Source: Ignavibacteria bacterium (GTDB lineage Bacteria; Bacteroidota; Ignavibacteria; Ignavibacteriales; Melioribacteraceae). From it: a stretch of 64,000 bases of DNA. Below the pieces are notes generated by a model that was not told where the DNA came from, ran no database searches, and worked only from the letters and a program-made list of their open reading frames with translations. This document shows positions 23,749-33,143 of the stretch, piece after piece. Made by a program: the position numbers and the translations under genes. The first letter of the stretch is position 1. Each line of letters starts with the position of its first letter. Location: the NCBI GenBank assembly GCA_009773205.1, contig WPAE01000003.1, forward strand, positions 1 through 64,000. Direction: 5' to 3'.

Positions 23749-24516
23749 TTATCTTAAACTTACATCTCCGTAATGTACTTTAACAATTTCATCTCCAACT
23801 TTGAGAATCATAAATCCATCTGTATCAATATCTACGAAAACGCCAAATCTGCTATTGGCTTCTTCAACAACTTTTACTTTTTCGCCAATCATTTTGCAGC
23901 GTGTGCGCCAATTATCAAGAATTTTTTGCGGCTTATTTTCGCTTAGCCCAATTGCTGTTTCAAAATTATTTAATATTTCACTCAACAATTTTTCGCGGCT
24001 TACTTCTACATGGAATTCTTTTCTAACAGAAGTTGGCGGAATATCAAACTTACCTGGGAAATTTGGCTGGTTTACGTTTATACCTATTCCAATTACAATT
24101 CTGTTAAGCTTATCGCCCTTAGATGTTGACTCAAGCAAAATACCGCAGATTTTTTTCTTGTGAATTAAAACATCATTAGGCCATTTCAGCTCAACATCAA
24201 GCTGAAAAAGATTTTCCAAAGCTTGAGCTACAGAAATTGCCGCACCGAGATTTATCAAGTTCACTTGCTCTTGGTTAAATTCTCCTTTAAGAAGGATTGA
24301 GAAAGTTAAGTTTTGCCCGGAATTGCTGTACCACTCGCGGTTTTTTCTTCCTCTTCCATGCTTTTGATGTTCGGCAAGTATCACAGTTCCGTGTGTGTTA
24401 AACTCACGACTGTTTAAGAGCATAGAATTTGTTGAGTCAACTTCATCGCAGTAAATAAAACTTCTTCCAATTATTTCGGTATCAAGCTTTATATCAAACT
24501 CTTCTATGTTAAACAC
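23749..24516 (-). CDS. birA: biotin--[acetyl-CoA-carboxylase] ligase
   Basis: Attaches biotin to carboxyl carrier proteins through biotinyl-AMP. 255 residues with the ligase motif HGRGRKNREW, LKWPNDVLI, KICGILLES and GIGINVNQPNFP. The N-terminal DNA-binding domain of Escherichia coli BirA is absent, so it is a ligase without a repressor role. It is the first gene of a two-gene minus-strand operon with the cysteine desulfurase. Confidence 0.94.
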   Translation of the reverse strand: MFNIEEFDIKLDTEIIGRSFIYCDEVDSTNSMLLNSREFNTHGTVILAEHQKHGRGRKNREWYSNSGQNLTFSILLKGEFNQEQVNLINLGAAISVAQALENLFQLDVELKWPNDVLIHKKKICGILLESTSKGDKLNRIVIGIGINVNQPNFPGKFDIPPTSVRKEFHVEVSREKLLSEILNNFETAIGLSENKPQKILDNWRTRCKMIGEKVKVVEEANSRFGVFVDIDTDGFMILKVGDEIVKVHYGDVSLR

Positions 24517-24677
24517 TAATCCTCCTGCTAAATAGGTATTTATGGCAAAAATTATGACGAAATTTATGAAGCACTGCTAAAATGCTTTATAGTCTGTCAA
24601 AATTTCCTAAAAAGATAATTATTACAAAAATCTTGGTAACTTCTTATAAATAATTGAGTTATAAGAGAATATAATCC

Positions 24678-24693
24678 TGGCACTCTTATTGTA
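24678..24693 (+). promoter_or_regulatory. possible sigma-54-like promoter before hsp20
   Basis: TGGCAC, five bases, then TTGTA, close to the sigma-54 consensus TGGCAC-N5-TTGCW with GC changed to GT. It lies about 40 bases before the hsp20 ATG. It could be chance: the GC doublet is imperfect and no activator site is evident. Confidence 0.3.
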
Positions 24694-24730
24694 TCTACTA
24701 AGACATCAAAATTAAAACAGGAGATAAGCC

Positions 24731-25165
24731 ATGACACTAATTAAGTTCGAACCTTTAAGAGAATTCGAAACAATCCATAACCGAATTCAAAGATACTTTG
24801 ATGATTTTACTTCTCATGGATTAACTTTTTCTGATTCCTTTTCACCAAGGATAGATATCTCGGAAGAAAAAAATCAAATAAACGTAACCGCAGAAATTCC
24901 TGGTGTAAAGAAAGAAAACATCAAAATTACTTTGCAAGATAACATTTTGACAGTTGAAGGGGAAAAGAAAAAAGAAACAGAACAAAAAGAAAAAAGTTGG
25001 TATAGAGCAGAAAGAGTTTACGGAACTTTCAAAAGAAGTTTTACACTACCGGCAGAAGTAGATTCTGAAACAGTTGAAGCAAAATTTGAAAACGGTATTC
25101 TTAATGTAACGCTCAAAAAATTGGATGCAAAAGTACAAAGCGAAAAAATAATTGAGCTGAAGTAA
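24731..25165 (+). CDS. Hsp20/alpha-crystallin small heat shock protein
   Basis: ATP-independent holdase chaperone of 144 residues. The alpha-crystallin domain (about 35-135) has ITAEIPGVKKENIKITLQDNIL in slightly variant form, RAERVYGTFKRSFTLP and the closing FENGILNVTLKK. An N-terminal arm contains FEPLREFETIHNRIQRYFDDF. It has a clear GGAG ribosome site. It is followed by dnaK and a second hsp20, a protein-folding cluster. Confidence 0.94.
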   Translation: MTLIKFEPLREFETIHNRIQRYFDDFTSHGLTFSDSFSPRIDISEEKNQINVTAEIPGVKKENIKITLQDNILTVEGEKKKETEQKEKSWYRAERVYGTFKRSFTLPAEVDSETVEAKFENGILNVTLKKLDAKVQSEKIIELK

Positions 25166-25206
25166 CCCTTAGCTCTTTCTCTCACTTATAAACAAGGAAA
25201 AATGAA

Positions 25207-27147
25207 ATGGGCAAAATTATAGGAATTGATTTAGGGACAACAAACTCGTGCGTTGCGGTTATGGAAGGTAACGAACCGGTTGTAATTCCAAATAGCGAAG
25301 GCGGAAGAACCACTCCTTCTGTTGTTGCTTTTACTAAAAGCGGAGAAAGATTAGTAGGGCAGCCCGCAAAAAGACAAGCTGTAACTAATCCAAAGAACAC
25401 TGTTTATTCAATCAAACGTTTTATGGGAAGATTGAGAAACGAGGTTGATAGAGAAACTACAGAAGTACCGTACGAAGTAGTTTCTGGCGATAATGGTTCT
25501 GCCCGAGCTAAGATTGGCGATCGTCTTTATTCACCACCAGAAATTTCTGCGTTAGTCCTTCAGAAAATGAAGAAGACTGCAGAAGATTATCTTGGGCAGG
25601 AAGTTACAGAAGCAGTGATAACCGTTCCGGCTTACTTTAACGATGCGCAAAGACAAGCTACCAAAGACGCTGGTGAAATTGCCGGTTTGCAGGTGAGAAG
25701 AATTATTAACGAGCCAACTGCAGCAGCTTTGGCTTATGGTTTAGATAAGAAACATAAAGACCAAATTGTTGCTGTTTACGATTTTGGCGGTGGCACTTTT
25801 GATATTTCAATTTTACAGTTGGGCGAAGGTGTGTTTGAAGTAAAATCTACAAACGGTGATACACACTTAGGCGGCGATGATTTCGACCAAAGATTGATAG
25901 ACTATTTAGCTGATGAATTCCAAAAGCAAGAGGGAATTGATTTACGCAAAGATCCAATGGCTTTACAGCGCTTGAAAGAAGCAGCAGAAAAAGCAAAGAT
26001 CGAATTATCATCTTCTGTTCAAACAGATGTTAACCTTCCATTTATTACTGCAACGCAAGATGGACCGAAACACTTGAACTTAAATATCAGCCGTTCAAAA
26101 TTTGAACAGTTGGTTGATGATTTGTTTGAAAGAACGAAAGGACCGTGCGAAAGAGCAATTAAAGATGCCGGTGTTGCCCCTTCTCAAATTGATGAGGTGA
26201 TTTTGGTCGGAGGTTCTACTCGCATTCCAAAAGTACAAGAACTTGTTAAGCAAGTGTTCGGGAAAGAACCGCACAAAGGTGTTAACCCGGATGAAGTTGT
26301 TGCTATCGGTGCTGCTATTCAAGGGGGTGTGTTAGCCGGAGATGTAAAGGATGTTCTCTTGCTTGATGTAACTCCTCTTTCACTTGGAATTGAAACTCTT
26401 GGAAGTGTGATGACTGTTCTTATTCCATCTAACACAACAATTCCAACAAAGAAAAGTGAAGTCTTTTCTACTGCTGCAGATAACCAGCCATCTGTTGAAA
26501 TTCACATTCTTCAAGGTGAGCGGCCAATGGCAAATGATAACAGAACACTTGGACGTTTTCATTTGGATGGAATTCCACCTGCACCGCGCGGAATACCACA
26601 AATTGAAGTTACATTTGATATTGATGCCAATGGTATTTTACATGTTTCTGCAAAAGATAAAGCGAGCGGAAAAGAACAGAGCATTCGTATTACATCTTCA
26701 AGTGGATTAAGCAAAGATGAAGTTGAAAAGATGAAGCAAAGCGCAAAAGAACACGCTGCCGAAGACAAGAAGAAAAAGGAGGAAGTTGAAACTAAGAACC
26801 AAGCCGATAATCTTGTCTTCCAAACAAAGAAACAGATGGAAGAATTAAAAGATAAAATTACGAGCGAACAAAGAACGCAATTGGAAAGCGAACTTCAGAA
26901 AGTTGAAGATGCCATTAAGACAAACAACACTGATGCAATTAAATCTGCTTCTGACAGTCTTACAAAACTGTGGAATGAAATCTCGCAGCAATTGTATCAG
27001 CAGCAAGGTCCGCAAGGCGCACAGCAGACTGGAGCGGATTCGAGTTCTGGTCAACATGCAGGTAAGCAAAAAACAGCTTCTCAAGAGCAAAAGAAAGATG
27101 ATAAAGAAGTGCAAGACGCTTCTTACGAAGTTGTGGATGATAAATGA
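25207..27147 (+). CDS. dnaK: chaperone DnaK (Hsp70)
   Basis: 646 residues. The nucleotide-binding domain begins [20 protein letters not shown] and contains [33 protein letters not shown] and [11 protein letters not shown]. The linker [15 protein letters not shown] leads to the substrate-binding domain and a helical lid ending in a Gln-rich tail and YEVVDDK. grpE and dnaJ are not adjacent. The stop TGA (27145-27147) is partly made of an inserted 39-bp mini-element; without the insert the stop would be TAA at the same codon, so the protein is unchanged. Confidence 0.97.
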   Translation: MGKIIGIDLGTTNSCVAVMEGNEPVVIPNSEGGRTTPSVVAFTKSGERLVGQPAKRQAVTNPKNTVYSIKRFMGRLRNEVDRETTEVPYEVVSGDNGSARAKIGDRLYSPPEISALVLQKMKKTAEDYLGQEVTEAVITVPAYFNDAQRQATKDAGEIAGLQVRRIINEPTAAALAYGLDKKHKDQIVAVYDFGGGTFDISILQLGEGVFEVKSTNGDTHLGGDDFDQRLIDYLADEFQKQEGIDLRKDPMALQRLKEAAEKAKIELSSSVQTDVNLPFITATQDGPKHLNLNISRSKFEQLVDDLFERTKGPCERAIKDAGVAPSQIDEVILVGGSTRIPKVQELVKQVFGKEPHKGVNPDEVVAIGAAIQGGVLAGDVKDVLLLDVTPLSLGIETLGSVMTVLIPSNTTIPTKKSEVFSTAADNQPSVEIHILQGERPMANDNRTLGRFHLDGIPPAPRGIPQIEVTFDIDANGILHVSAKDKASGKEQSIRITSSSGLSKDEVEKMKQSAKEHAAEDKKKKEEVETKNQADNLVFQTKKQMEELKDKITSEQRTQLESELQKVEDAIKTNNTDAIKSASDSLTKLWNEISQQLYQQQGPQGAQQTGADSSSGQHAGKQKTASQEQKKDDKEVQDASYEVVDDK

Positions 27148-27184
27148 GCCTACTCTAAAAAGCCAAGCGGGTTAGATTCGGCTC
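27146..27184. mobile_element. mini-element C, 39 bp minimal form at the dnaK stop
   Basis: GAGCCTACTCTAAAAAGCC joined directly to GCGGGTTAGATTCGGCTC, the two ends of the 135-bp form with the middle deleted. It is flanked by the 6 bp direct repeat ATAAAT (27140-27145, 27185-27190). Its first two bases complete the dnaK stop codon. It separates dnaK from the second hsp20 and can form a GAGCC/GGCTC hairpin. Confidence 0.82.
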
Positions 27185-27220
27185 ATAAATAAGTTTTAAT
27201 TAAAATGAATGGAGGCAGAA

Positions 27221-27613
27221 ATGTCTGAAGTAAAAGAAAAACTCGAAGTAACAAATAAAAACAGCTGGGATGAAGCGTTAGAAAAAGAATCTTGGATTGC
27301 ACCGCTCATAGATATCTACGAAACCCAGAACGATTACTTTTTAACAGCTCAAATGCCCGGAGTTAGAAAGGAAGATGTAAAAATCAAATTGGAAGAAGGA
27401 AATCTCGTAATTATGGGAAGAATTGATTACGAGCAGAACTTAAATAAAAAGTACATTCTTAAAGAAACAGAAATTGGGAACTTCTACCGCAGATTCAAAA
27501 TATCCGATAGTGTAGATGAAACTAAAATTGATGCTAAACTTGAGCATGGAATTCTGAATGTAAAACTTCCGAAGCATGACAGGCTTAAACCAAAAACAAT
27601 AGAAATAAAGTAA
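27221..27613 (+). CDS. Hsp20 family protein, second copy
   Basis: About 130 residues with an alpha-crystallin domain: APLIDIYETQNDYFLTAQMPGVRKEDVKIKLEEGNLVI, FYRRFKIS and LEHGILNVKLPKHD. It is divergent from the copy before dnaK (for example, FYRRF in place of FKRSF). I choose the ATG at 27221, six bases after a strong GGAGG, and not 27209, which would place the ribosome site inside the coding sequence. Confidence 0.92.
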   Translation: MSEVKEKLEVTNKNSWDEALEKESWIAPLIDIYETQNDYFLTAQMPGVRKEDVKIKLEEGNLVIMGRIDYEQNLNKKYILKETEIGNFYRRFKISDSVDETKIDAKLEHGILNVKLPKHDRLKPKTIEIK

Positions 27614-27634
27614 GCAGAGAGAAAAGCAGTAATG

Positions 27635-27666
27635 AAAAGCGGCATCCCAAGCCGCTTTTTCTTTTT
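27635..27666 (+). terminator. intrinsic terminator after the hsp20-dnaK-hsp20 cluster
   Basis: AAAAGCGGC, loop ATCCCAA, GCCGCTTTTT followed by CTTTTT: a stable stem with a T run, 21 bases after the hsp20 stop. It closes the heat-shock cluster. Confidence 0.88.
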
Positions 27667-27711
27667 AAATTCTTTTTGCTTCCCAAAACTTTAGAAATTA
27701 ATTTGCCAACC

Positions 27712-29691
27712 ATGAAAAAATACTTGTTTGTCCCTCTTATTCTTATTCTTTCTGCTGCGATGTTTCTTATTGATGATGTGAAATTTCCCAGCACAAATTT
27801 ACAATTTACTTCGGCAAACTTTTATACCGATGGAATTCTTAAAAGTGAGTTTGATAAAGTTACTAAAACAGCAAATTATGATTTTGATGTGATCTTCAGC
27901 GCTGAACAAAAAAAAATATACGTGAAAGAAAATATTGTATGGATAAACAAAACCAAACATTCAACTAAAGAAATTCATCTTCATTTATATCCTAATGCAT
28001 ATTCTAATAATAATACTTTGTTCGCTAAGGAATATCCATTAGAAGAACAAAACAAAACGCGGTTAGATATTTCGAAATGCGAAGTGAATGGTCTTAAGAA
28101 GAATCTGGAAATATTCTGGACAGATATACAAAATGAAAATGACAGTACTGTAGCTAAAATTAGTTTGGAACAGTGGGCAAATCCCGGAGATACTCTAAAA
28201 CTATATTTCGAATATTCGCTGAAAATCCCGGTTGGTGTTACGAGTTTTGGATCTGCAAGAGGAAGAAATTTCTTTTTCATTTCGCAATGGTTTCCCAAAG
28301 TAGGAGTATTCGAAAATGGAAGCTGGGTATGCAGCCAGTATCATCCTAATCAAAATTTTTATTCAAACTTTGGAGACTACAAAGCGAGAATTGTAGTTCC
28401 CAAAAACTACAAGGTTGCAGCAACGGGTGTAATTTATTCTAAAAGCGCAGGTAACAACACAACAGTTTACAACATTTCACAATCTGGAGTTCATGATTTT
28501 GCATGGGCAGCTACAGATGAAATCTTAGAGCGGTCAATTATTTATACAAGAAAAGATGGCACGCAGATACAGATTAATGCTTTTGTTCAGCCGGAAAGGG
28601 AAAACTATTTTGAACGTTATTTCCAGATTGTAAAAGACTGCCTCCGTTACTTTGAAGAGAATATCGGAATCTATCCATATAAAGTTATTACACTTGCTGA
28701 TGTACCAAGAACATCTGCTTCTTGTGGAATGGCGTTTCCTACTTTGTTTACAGTTAGCGCAGAATTGTTTGCCAGAAAAAATACCGGCTTGCCAGAGTAT
28801 TTAGTAACGCACCAATTTTCTCATCAATATTTCCAAGGATTGATTGCTAACAATGAAGTATATGAAGCGTGGCTTGATGAAGGTTTTGCTTCTTACACTG
28901 CTACAAAAATTATGTACAAGTATCATTCGCCTATTTTAGAAAATTTTAAAGTGGCACAGTATGTTCCAATTTTTGGTTTGAATTTCCTTTCTTACAACGA
29001 CATTCCAATTATTTACATACTTTCCGATATATTTGTTACAGAGGGAACTAGAGCAATAACAAATTATTACGAAAATCTAAACGTGGGAACAATTGCAGAC
29101 ACATCTTATAAACTTCCAACGAGATTATCTTACGCTGTAAACTCATACAACAAACCAGAGCTTATGCTTCTAACATTAGAAAGATATTTAGGCGAAGATA
29201 AAATGATGATGATTCTTAAAGAATACTATGAATTATTCAAGTATAAGCATCCTAAAGCAGAAGATTTTATTTCTATTGTTAACAGAATTAGCAGAGAAGA
29301 TATGAATTGGTTCTTTGATGAATTCTACCGTTCATCAAAAAGTTTTGATTACCGTGTTACTTCTGTGAAGAAGACTACTGAAACCGAGTACGAAGTTTTA
29401 GTTGAAAGATTAGGCGATGGTGTTTTCAAAACTGAAATTGCATTGGTTACAGATAAAAACACACAAGTACGTAAATGGGATGGCAAAGAGAAGTGGAAGA
29501 TTTTTAAGTTTACTACAGTAAATAAAGTAATTGCCGCCGAAATAGACCCGGACAGAAAAAATTTATTAGATATAAACTTTGCCAACAATTCATACACTCT
29601 TGAAGAAAAAAGTTATGCAGCGTTATCAATTTCTTCGAGGTGGTTTTTTTGGGTACAGAATGCACTAATGATCTTGGGAAGCATTGGATGA
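27712..29691 (+). CDS. M1-family peptidase-like protein with lost catalytic residues
   Basis: About 659 residues with an N-terminal signal or anchor (MKKYLFVPLILILSAAMFLI), an M1-type beta domain and a catalytic-like domain. The zinc ligands seem present (His367, His371 and Glu390 in AWLDEGF, correct spacing). The catalytic Glu of HExxH is Gln368 (THQFSHQYF), and the GxMEN-type motif reads SCGMAFPTLF, with Ala341 where Glu is expected. It is therefore probably a pseudo-peptidase or has a binding role. I start it at 27712, since the upstream ATG at 27676 only adds residues before the signal peptide. It overlaps the next gene by ATGA. Confidence 0.82.
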   Translation: MKKYLFVPLILILSAAMFLIDDVKFPSTNLQFTSANFYTDGILKSEFDKVTKTANYDFDVIFSAEQKKIYVKENIVWINKTKHSTKEIHLHLYPNAYSNNNTLFAKEYPLEEQNKTRLDISKCEVNGLKKNLEIFWTDIQNENDSTVAKISLEQWANPGDTLKLYFEYSLKIPVGVTSFGSARGRNFFFISQWFPKVGVFENGSWVCSQYHPNQNFYSNFGDYKARIVVPKNYKVAATGVIYSKSAGNNTTVYNISQSGVHDFAWAATDEILERSIIYTRKDGTQIQINAFVQPERENYFERYFQIVKDCLRYFEENIGIYPYKVITLADVPRTSASCGMAFPTLFTVSAELFARKNTGLPEYLVTHQFSHQYFQGLIANNEVYEAWLDEGFASYTATKIMYKYHSPILENFKVAQYVPIFGLNFLSYNDIPIIYILSDIFVTEGTRAITNYYENLNVGTIADTSYKLPTRLSYAVNSYNKPELMLLTLERYLGEDKMMMILKEYYELFKYKHPKAEDFISIVNRISREDMNWFFDEFYRSSKSFDYRVTSVKKTTETEYEVLVERLGDGVFKTEIALVTDKNTQVRKWDGKEKWKIFKFTTVNKVIAAEIDPDRKNLLDINFANNSYTLEEKSYAALSISSRWFFWVQNALMILGSIG

Positions 29692-30578
29692 TTGTTACAA
29701 TTAACAATACTTTGGTGCAAGGAACTCGTACAGTATTCCATAATATTAAGCTGGTCTTTTTGATGTGGGCTTTTAATGCCGCCACTGCTTTTATGCTTAC
29801 TGTTCCAATCTATAATCTATTGATAGTTAATTTATCGCACTCAGTAATGAGTGATAAACTAATGCAGAATTTTGATTATATGTGGTTCTTACAATTTAGG
29901 CATTTGTACCAAATTCAATTAGATCAGATCCCGCTTAGTATTTACGCACTTGTTGTTATTTATACTTTGCTCCAAACTTTCTTCCTTGGAGGATTAGTTT
30001 CTGTTTTTAATAATCCGGATAAAAATCATATTGTTGATTTTTTCTACGGCGGTGTAAGATATTTTTCCCGCTTCGTTAAAGTGTTGTTCATCTCTTTGCT
30101 CTTCTTTGCTTTGGCTTTCAAGATTTACGATTGGTTAGGTGAATTAATAACGTGGGGATACCAAGATTCTGAAAATGTTTGGATGGATTTTATTCTTAAA
30201 ACTGTAAGATATGTTCTTCTGGTTTTCTTGATCGGCGTTGTTACCTTACTGTCGGATTACTCAAAAGTATCGTTAGCTATTAGAGATAGAACAAAGTTTT
30301 TTAGAGAATTTTACCACGCAGTAATTTTTATCAAGGATCATTTCACAAAAGTTTTTACTGTCTTTTTAGTTGTTGCCGTAATTGGCGCAATTGGAGTATT
30401 AGTTTATAATATTATAGGAAAATTTATACCGCGCACACCTGCTTATTTTTTCTTACTCACGTTTGTACTTCAGCAAATGTTAATTATCTTTCGCCTGCTT
30501 ATTCGAATGCTTTTCTGTTCTACAGAAGTAATCCTATATAAAGATTTAAGCGCGGAAGAAATTCATTTAGAAAATTAA
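29688..30578 (+). CDS. multi-span membrane protein, unknown
   Basis: About 296 residues with six or so hydrophobic spans (for example FLMWAFNAATAFMLTVPIY, LSIYALVVIYTLLQTFFLGG, VLFISLLFFALAF, YVLLVFLIGVVTLL, VFTVFLVVAVIGAIGVLVY). No family recognised. The start at 29688 forms an ATGA overlap with the M1-like gene, which fits better than the ORF maximum at 29640. The tight coupling suggests the two form a membrane-bound pair. def follows after 5 bases. Confidence 0.8.
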   Translation: MIVTINNTLVQGTRTVFHNIKLVFLMWAFNAATAFMLTVPIYNLLIVNLSHSVMSDKLMQNFDYMWFLQFRHLYQIQLDQIPLSIYALVVIYTLLQTFFLGGLVSVFNNPDKNHIVDFFYGGVRYFSRFVKVLFISLLFFALAFKIYDWLGELITWGYQDSENVWMDFILKTVRYVLLVFLIGVVTLLSDYSKVSLAIRDRTKFFREFYHAVIFIKDHFTKVFTVFLVVAVIGAIGVLVYNIIGKFIPRTPAYFFLLTFVLQQMLIIFRLLIRMLFCSTEVILYKDLSAEEIHLEN

Positions 30579-30583
30579 TTACT

Positions 30584-31129
30584 ATGGCAATTATACCAAT
30601 TACTGTTTACGGCGATAAAATATTAAGGCAAAAAGCTAAGCCTATTAATCAAGTTACCGATGAAATTATTGTAAAGATTAAGAACATGTTAGATACAATG
30701 CATAATGCTTATGGCGTAGGTTTGGCTGCTAATCAAGTTGGATATTCTGAATCTATGTTTGTTGTAGATTTAAATGGTGTTGATGGTTACAAAGATTTTA
30801 AGCCCGTAGTTATGATTAATCCTGAAGTTCTGTTAGAATCAGATGAAAAAGTTATTTACGAAGAAGGCTGTTTAAGCTTACCTACTCTAAGAGCAGATGT
30901 AGAGCGTGCAGAGATAATTAAGATTAGGTTTCTTGATACAGATGAGAATGTAAAAGAAATTGAGGCAGATGATTTTTTTGCGCGCGTTATTCTGCACGAG
31001 TATGATCATCTAAATGGTAAAATGATTCCAGATAGAGTTGCAGCTTCGGTAAAGAAAAAACTTCAAACTGAGCTTAATAAAATTACAAACCGCGAAGTTG
31101 AGATTGATTACGAAATAACAGAAAAATAA
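30584..31129 (+). CDS. def: peptide deformylase
   Basis: Metal enzyme that removes the formyl group from nascent proteins. 181 residues containing all three signatures: GVGLAANQVG, EGCLSLP (metal Cys) and HEYDHLNGKM (two metal His and the catalytic Glu). fmt follows, the usual def-fmt pair, so formylation and deformylation are made together. Confidence 0.96.
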   Translation: MAIIPITVYGDKILRQKAKPINQVTDEIIVKIKNMLDTMHNAYGVGLAANQVGYSESMFVVDLNGVDGYKDFKPVVMINPEVLLESDEKVIYEEGCLSLPTLRADVERAEIIKIRFLDTDENVKEIEADDFFARVILHEYDHLNGKMIPDRVAASVKKKLQTELNKITNREVEIDYEITEK

Positions 31130-31165
31130 ACTCATCATTGCTCACTCCTTTTTTATTGGTATTAA

Positions 31166-32074
31166 ATGAAAATAGTTTTTATGGGCACGCCGGAATTTGC
31201 TATTCCTTCTTTGAAGAAAATTATTGAAAGCAAGCATGAAGCAGTGTTAGTTGTTTCTGCTCCGGATAAAGAACGGGGAAGAGGAAGACATATTTCATTT
31301 ACTCCAGTTAAAGAATTTGCTCTAAAAAATAATTTAGAAGTTTTAACTCCGACTTCTCTTAACGATGAAAAATTTATTGCCCGTCTAAAAGCAGTTAATG
31401 CTGATTTATTTGTAGTTGTTGCTTTCAGAATTCTTCCTAAAGAGGTTCACACTATTCCTAAATCTGGCTCTTTCAATCTGCACGGATCACTGCTTCCAAA
31501 ATATAGAGGCGCAGCGCCAATTCAGTGGTCTATAATTAATGGAGAAAAAGAAACCGGTGTAACTACTTTCTTTCTAGAAGATAAAGTTGATACCGGAAAC
31601 ATTATCCTTCAACAAAAAATTGAAGTTACGGATGAAGACGATCTCGGAACTGTTTATGAAAAACTAATGAATTTAGGAGCTGATTTAGTAATTGAAACTA
31701 TTGACAATATAGAAACGGGTTCAATCCAGCTTAAAACACAAGATGAATCTATTGCCTGCCCTGCGCCAAAGATTACGAAAGATATTTGTAAAATAAATTG
31801 GAACTTAGCTGCAGAAAAAATTCACAACTTAGTTCGCGGACTTTCACCTTACCCTGCAGCTTTTTTCGAACATGAAGGAAAAAATTACAAAGTATATAAA
31901 TCTTGTATTGATAAATCGGTAAAAACATTTTCAGATAAAGCTGGAGTTCTCTCTACAACAAAGACTGAAATATTTGTCCAAACTCAAAGTGGAGTTTTAC
32001 AGCTATTAGAACTACAGCCTGAAGGACGAAAGAGAATGACAGCCGAAGAATTTTTACGTGGTTACAATTTTTAG
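31166..32074 (+). CDS. fmt: methionyl-tRNA formyltransferase
   Basis: Adds a formyl group from 10-formyl-tetrahydrofolate to initiator Met-tRNA. 302 residues, beginning MKIVFMGTPEFAIPSLKK. The catalytic Asn/His/Asp region is visible as SFNLHGSLLPKYRGAAPIQWSI and EDKVDTG, with the C-terminal tRNA-binding domain from about residue 205. It lies 36 bases after def. Confidence 0.96.
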   Translation: MKIVFMGTPEFAIPSLKKIIESKHEAVLVVSAPDKERGRGRHISFTPVKEFALKNNLEVLTPTSLNDEKFIARLKAVNADLFVVVAFRILPKEVHTIPKSGSFNLHGSLLPKYRGAAPIQWSIINGEKETGVTTFFLEDKVDTGNIILQQKIEVTDEDDLGTVYEKLMNLGADLVIETIDNIETGSIQLKTQDESIACPAPKITKDICKINWNLAAEKIHNLVRGLSPYPAAFFEHEGKNYKVYKSCIDKSVKTFSDKAGVLSTTKTEIFVQTQSGVLQLLELQPEGRKRMTAEEFLRGYNF

Positions 32075-32085
32075 GAAGTGTATCA

Positions 32086-33060
32086 ATGACAAAAAAGCAT
32101 AACAATATTCTTGATGCAATCGGTAATACTCCGCTTGTTAAATTAAATCACATAACTAAAGGTTTAAAGGCTAATATATACGTTAAGTTAGAGTTTGCAA
32201 ATCCAGGCGGAAGCATTAAGGATAGAATTGCTCTGTACATGATAGATAAAGCTGAGCGTGAAGGAAAAATAAAGCCAGGGGATACAATTGTAGAAAACTC
32301 CTCCGGCAATACGGCTATGGGATTGGCAATTGTTTGCAGACACAAAGGTTATAAACTAAAAATAGTTATTCGCGATACCACAAGTAAAGAAAAAATTAAA
32401 ATGTTAGAAGTTCTTGGCGTTGATGTTATAAAAGTTGATGCAAGCCTGCCGCCGGAACATCCGGATTCTTACAATAACTATACTGTAAATTTGTGTGCGA
32501 AAAACCCAAGCCTTTATTACATAGACCAGCATAACAATCTCGATAACAACGAAACACATTATATGTGGACTGGTCCAGAAATTTGGGAACAGTTAGATGG
32601 TAAAATAGATTATCTAATTGGCGCAATTGGCACTGGTGGAACAGTAACCGGCGCAGGAAAATTTTTGAGAGAGAAAAATCCAAATCTAAAAGTAATTGGC
32701 ATAGATCCGGTAGGTTCAATCTTCTATGATTATTTTAAGCGCAAAGAACTAATTAAACCGGAAAAGTATCTGCTCGAAGGCATGGGTGATGAGTTTTTAA
32801 TTAATACAGCGCAGTTAGAATTGCTTGATGACATGTATCAAGTTGATGAAAAGAAAGCATTTGGCTGGACTAAGAAATTCGCTTTTGAAGAGGGAATTAT
32901 TGTTGGCGGTTCTAGCGGTGCAAATATTTGGGGCGCTGTAAAACTTGCTAAAGAAATTGACCGCGAAGCTAATATAGTAACTATTTTGTGCGATAGCGGT
33001 TATAAGTATTTCTCTACAATTTATAACGATGACTGGATGAACAAAAATAAGTTTGTCTAA
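32086..33060 (+). CDS. cysteine synthase / cystathionine beta-synthase family PLP enzyme
   Basis: 324 residues of fold-type II PLP enzyme: GNTPLVKLN, the PLP lysine in NPGGSIKDRI, ENSSGNTAMGLA, GTGGTVTGAGKFL and GGSSGANIWGA. The length and DSGYKYFSTIYNDDWM ending resemble CBS without regulatory domains. With the neighbouring gamma-lyase-like gene it would form a reverse transsulfuration route from homocysteine to cysteine. O-acetylserine sulfhydrylase activity is an alternative. Confidence 0.88.
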   Translation: MTKKHNNILDAIGNTPLVKLNHITKGLKANIYVKLEFANPGGSIKDRIALYMIDKAEREGKIKPGDTIVENSSGNTAMGLAIVCRHKGYKLKIVIRDTTSKEKIKMLEVLGVDVIKVDASLPPEHPDSYNNYTVNLCAKNPSLYYIDQHNNLDNNETHYMWTGPEIWEQLDGKIDYLIGAIGTGGTVTGAGKFLREKNPNLKVIGIDPVGSIFYDYFKRKELIKPEKYLLEGMGDEFLINTAQLELLDDMYQVDEKKAFGWTKKFAFEEGIIVGGSSGANIWGAVKLAKEIDREANIVTILCDSGYKYFSTIYNDDWMNKNKFV

Positions 33061-33143
33061 TATTCTTGATTAAGTATTGGGGAACGCAAATTGGATACTG
33101 ATTTCTTTTAATTATTTTTCTGTAACAGAAAATTGGAATTACT

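Noticed and set aside
24678-24700. CIRCE (HrcA) element before hsp20
   Set aside because: GGCACTC is present but the inverted partner GAGTGC is absent at the required spacing.
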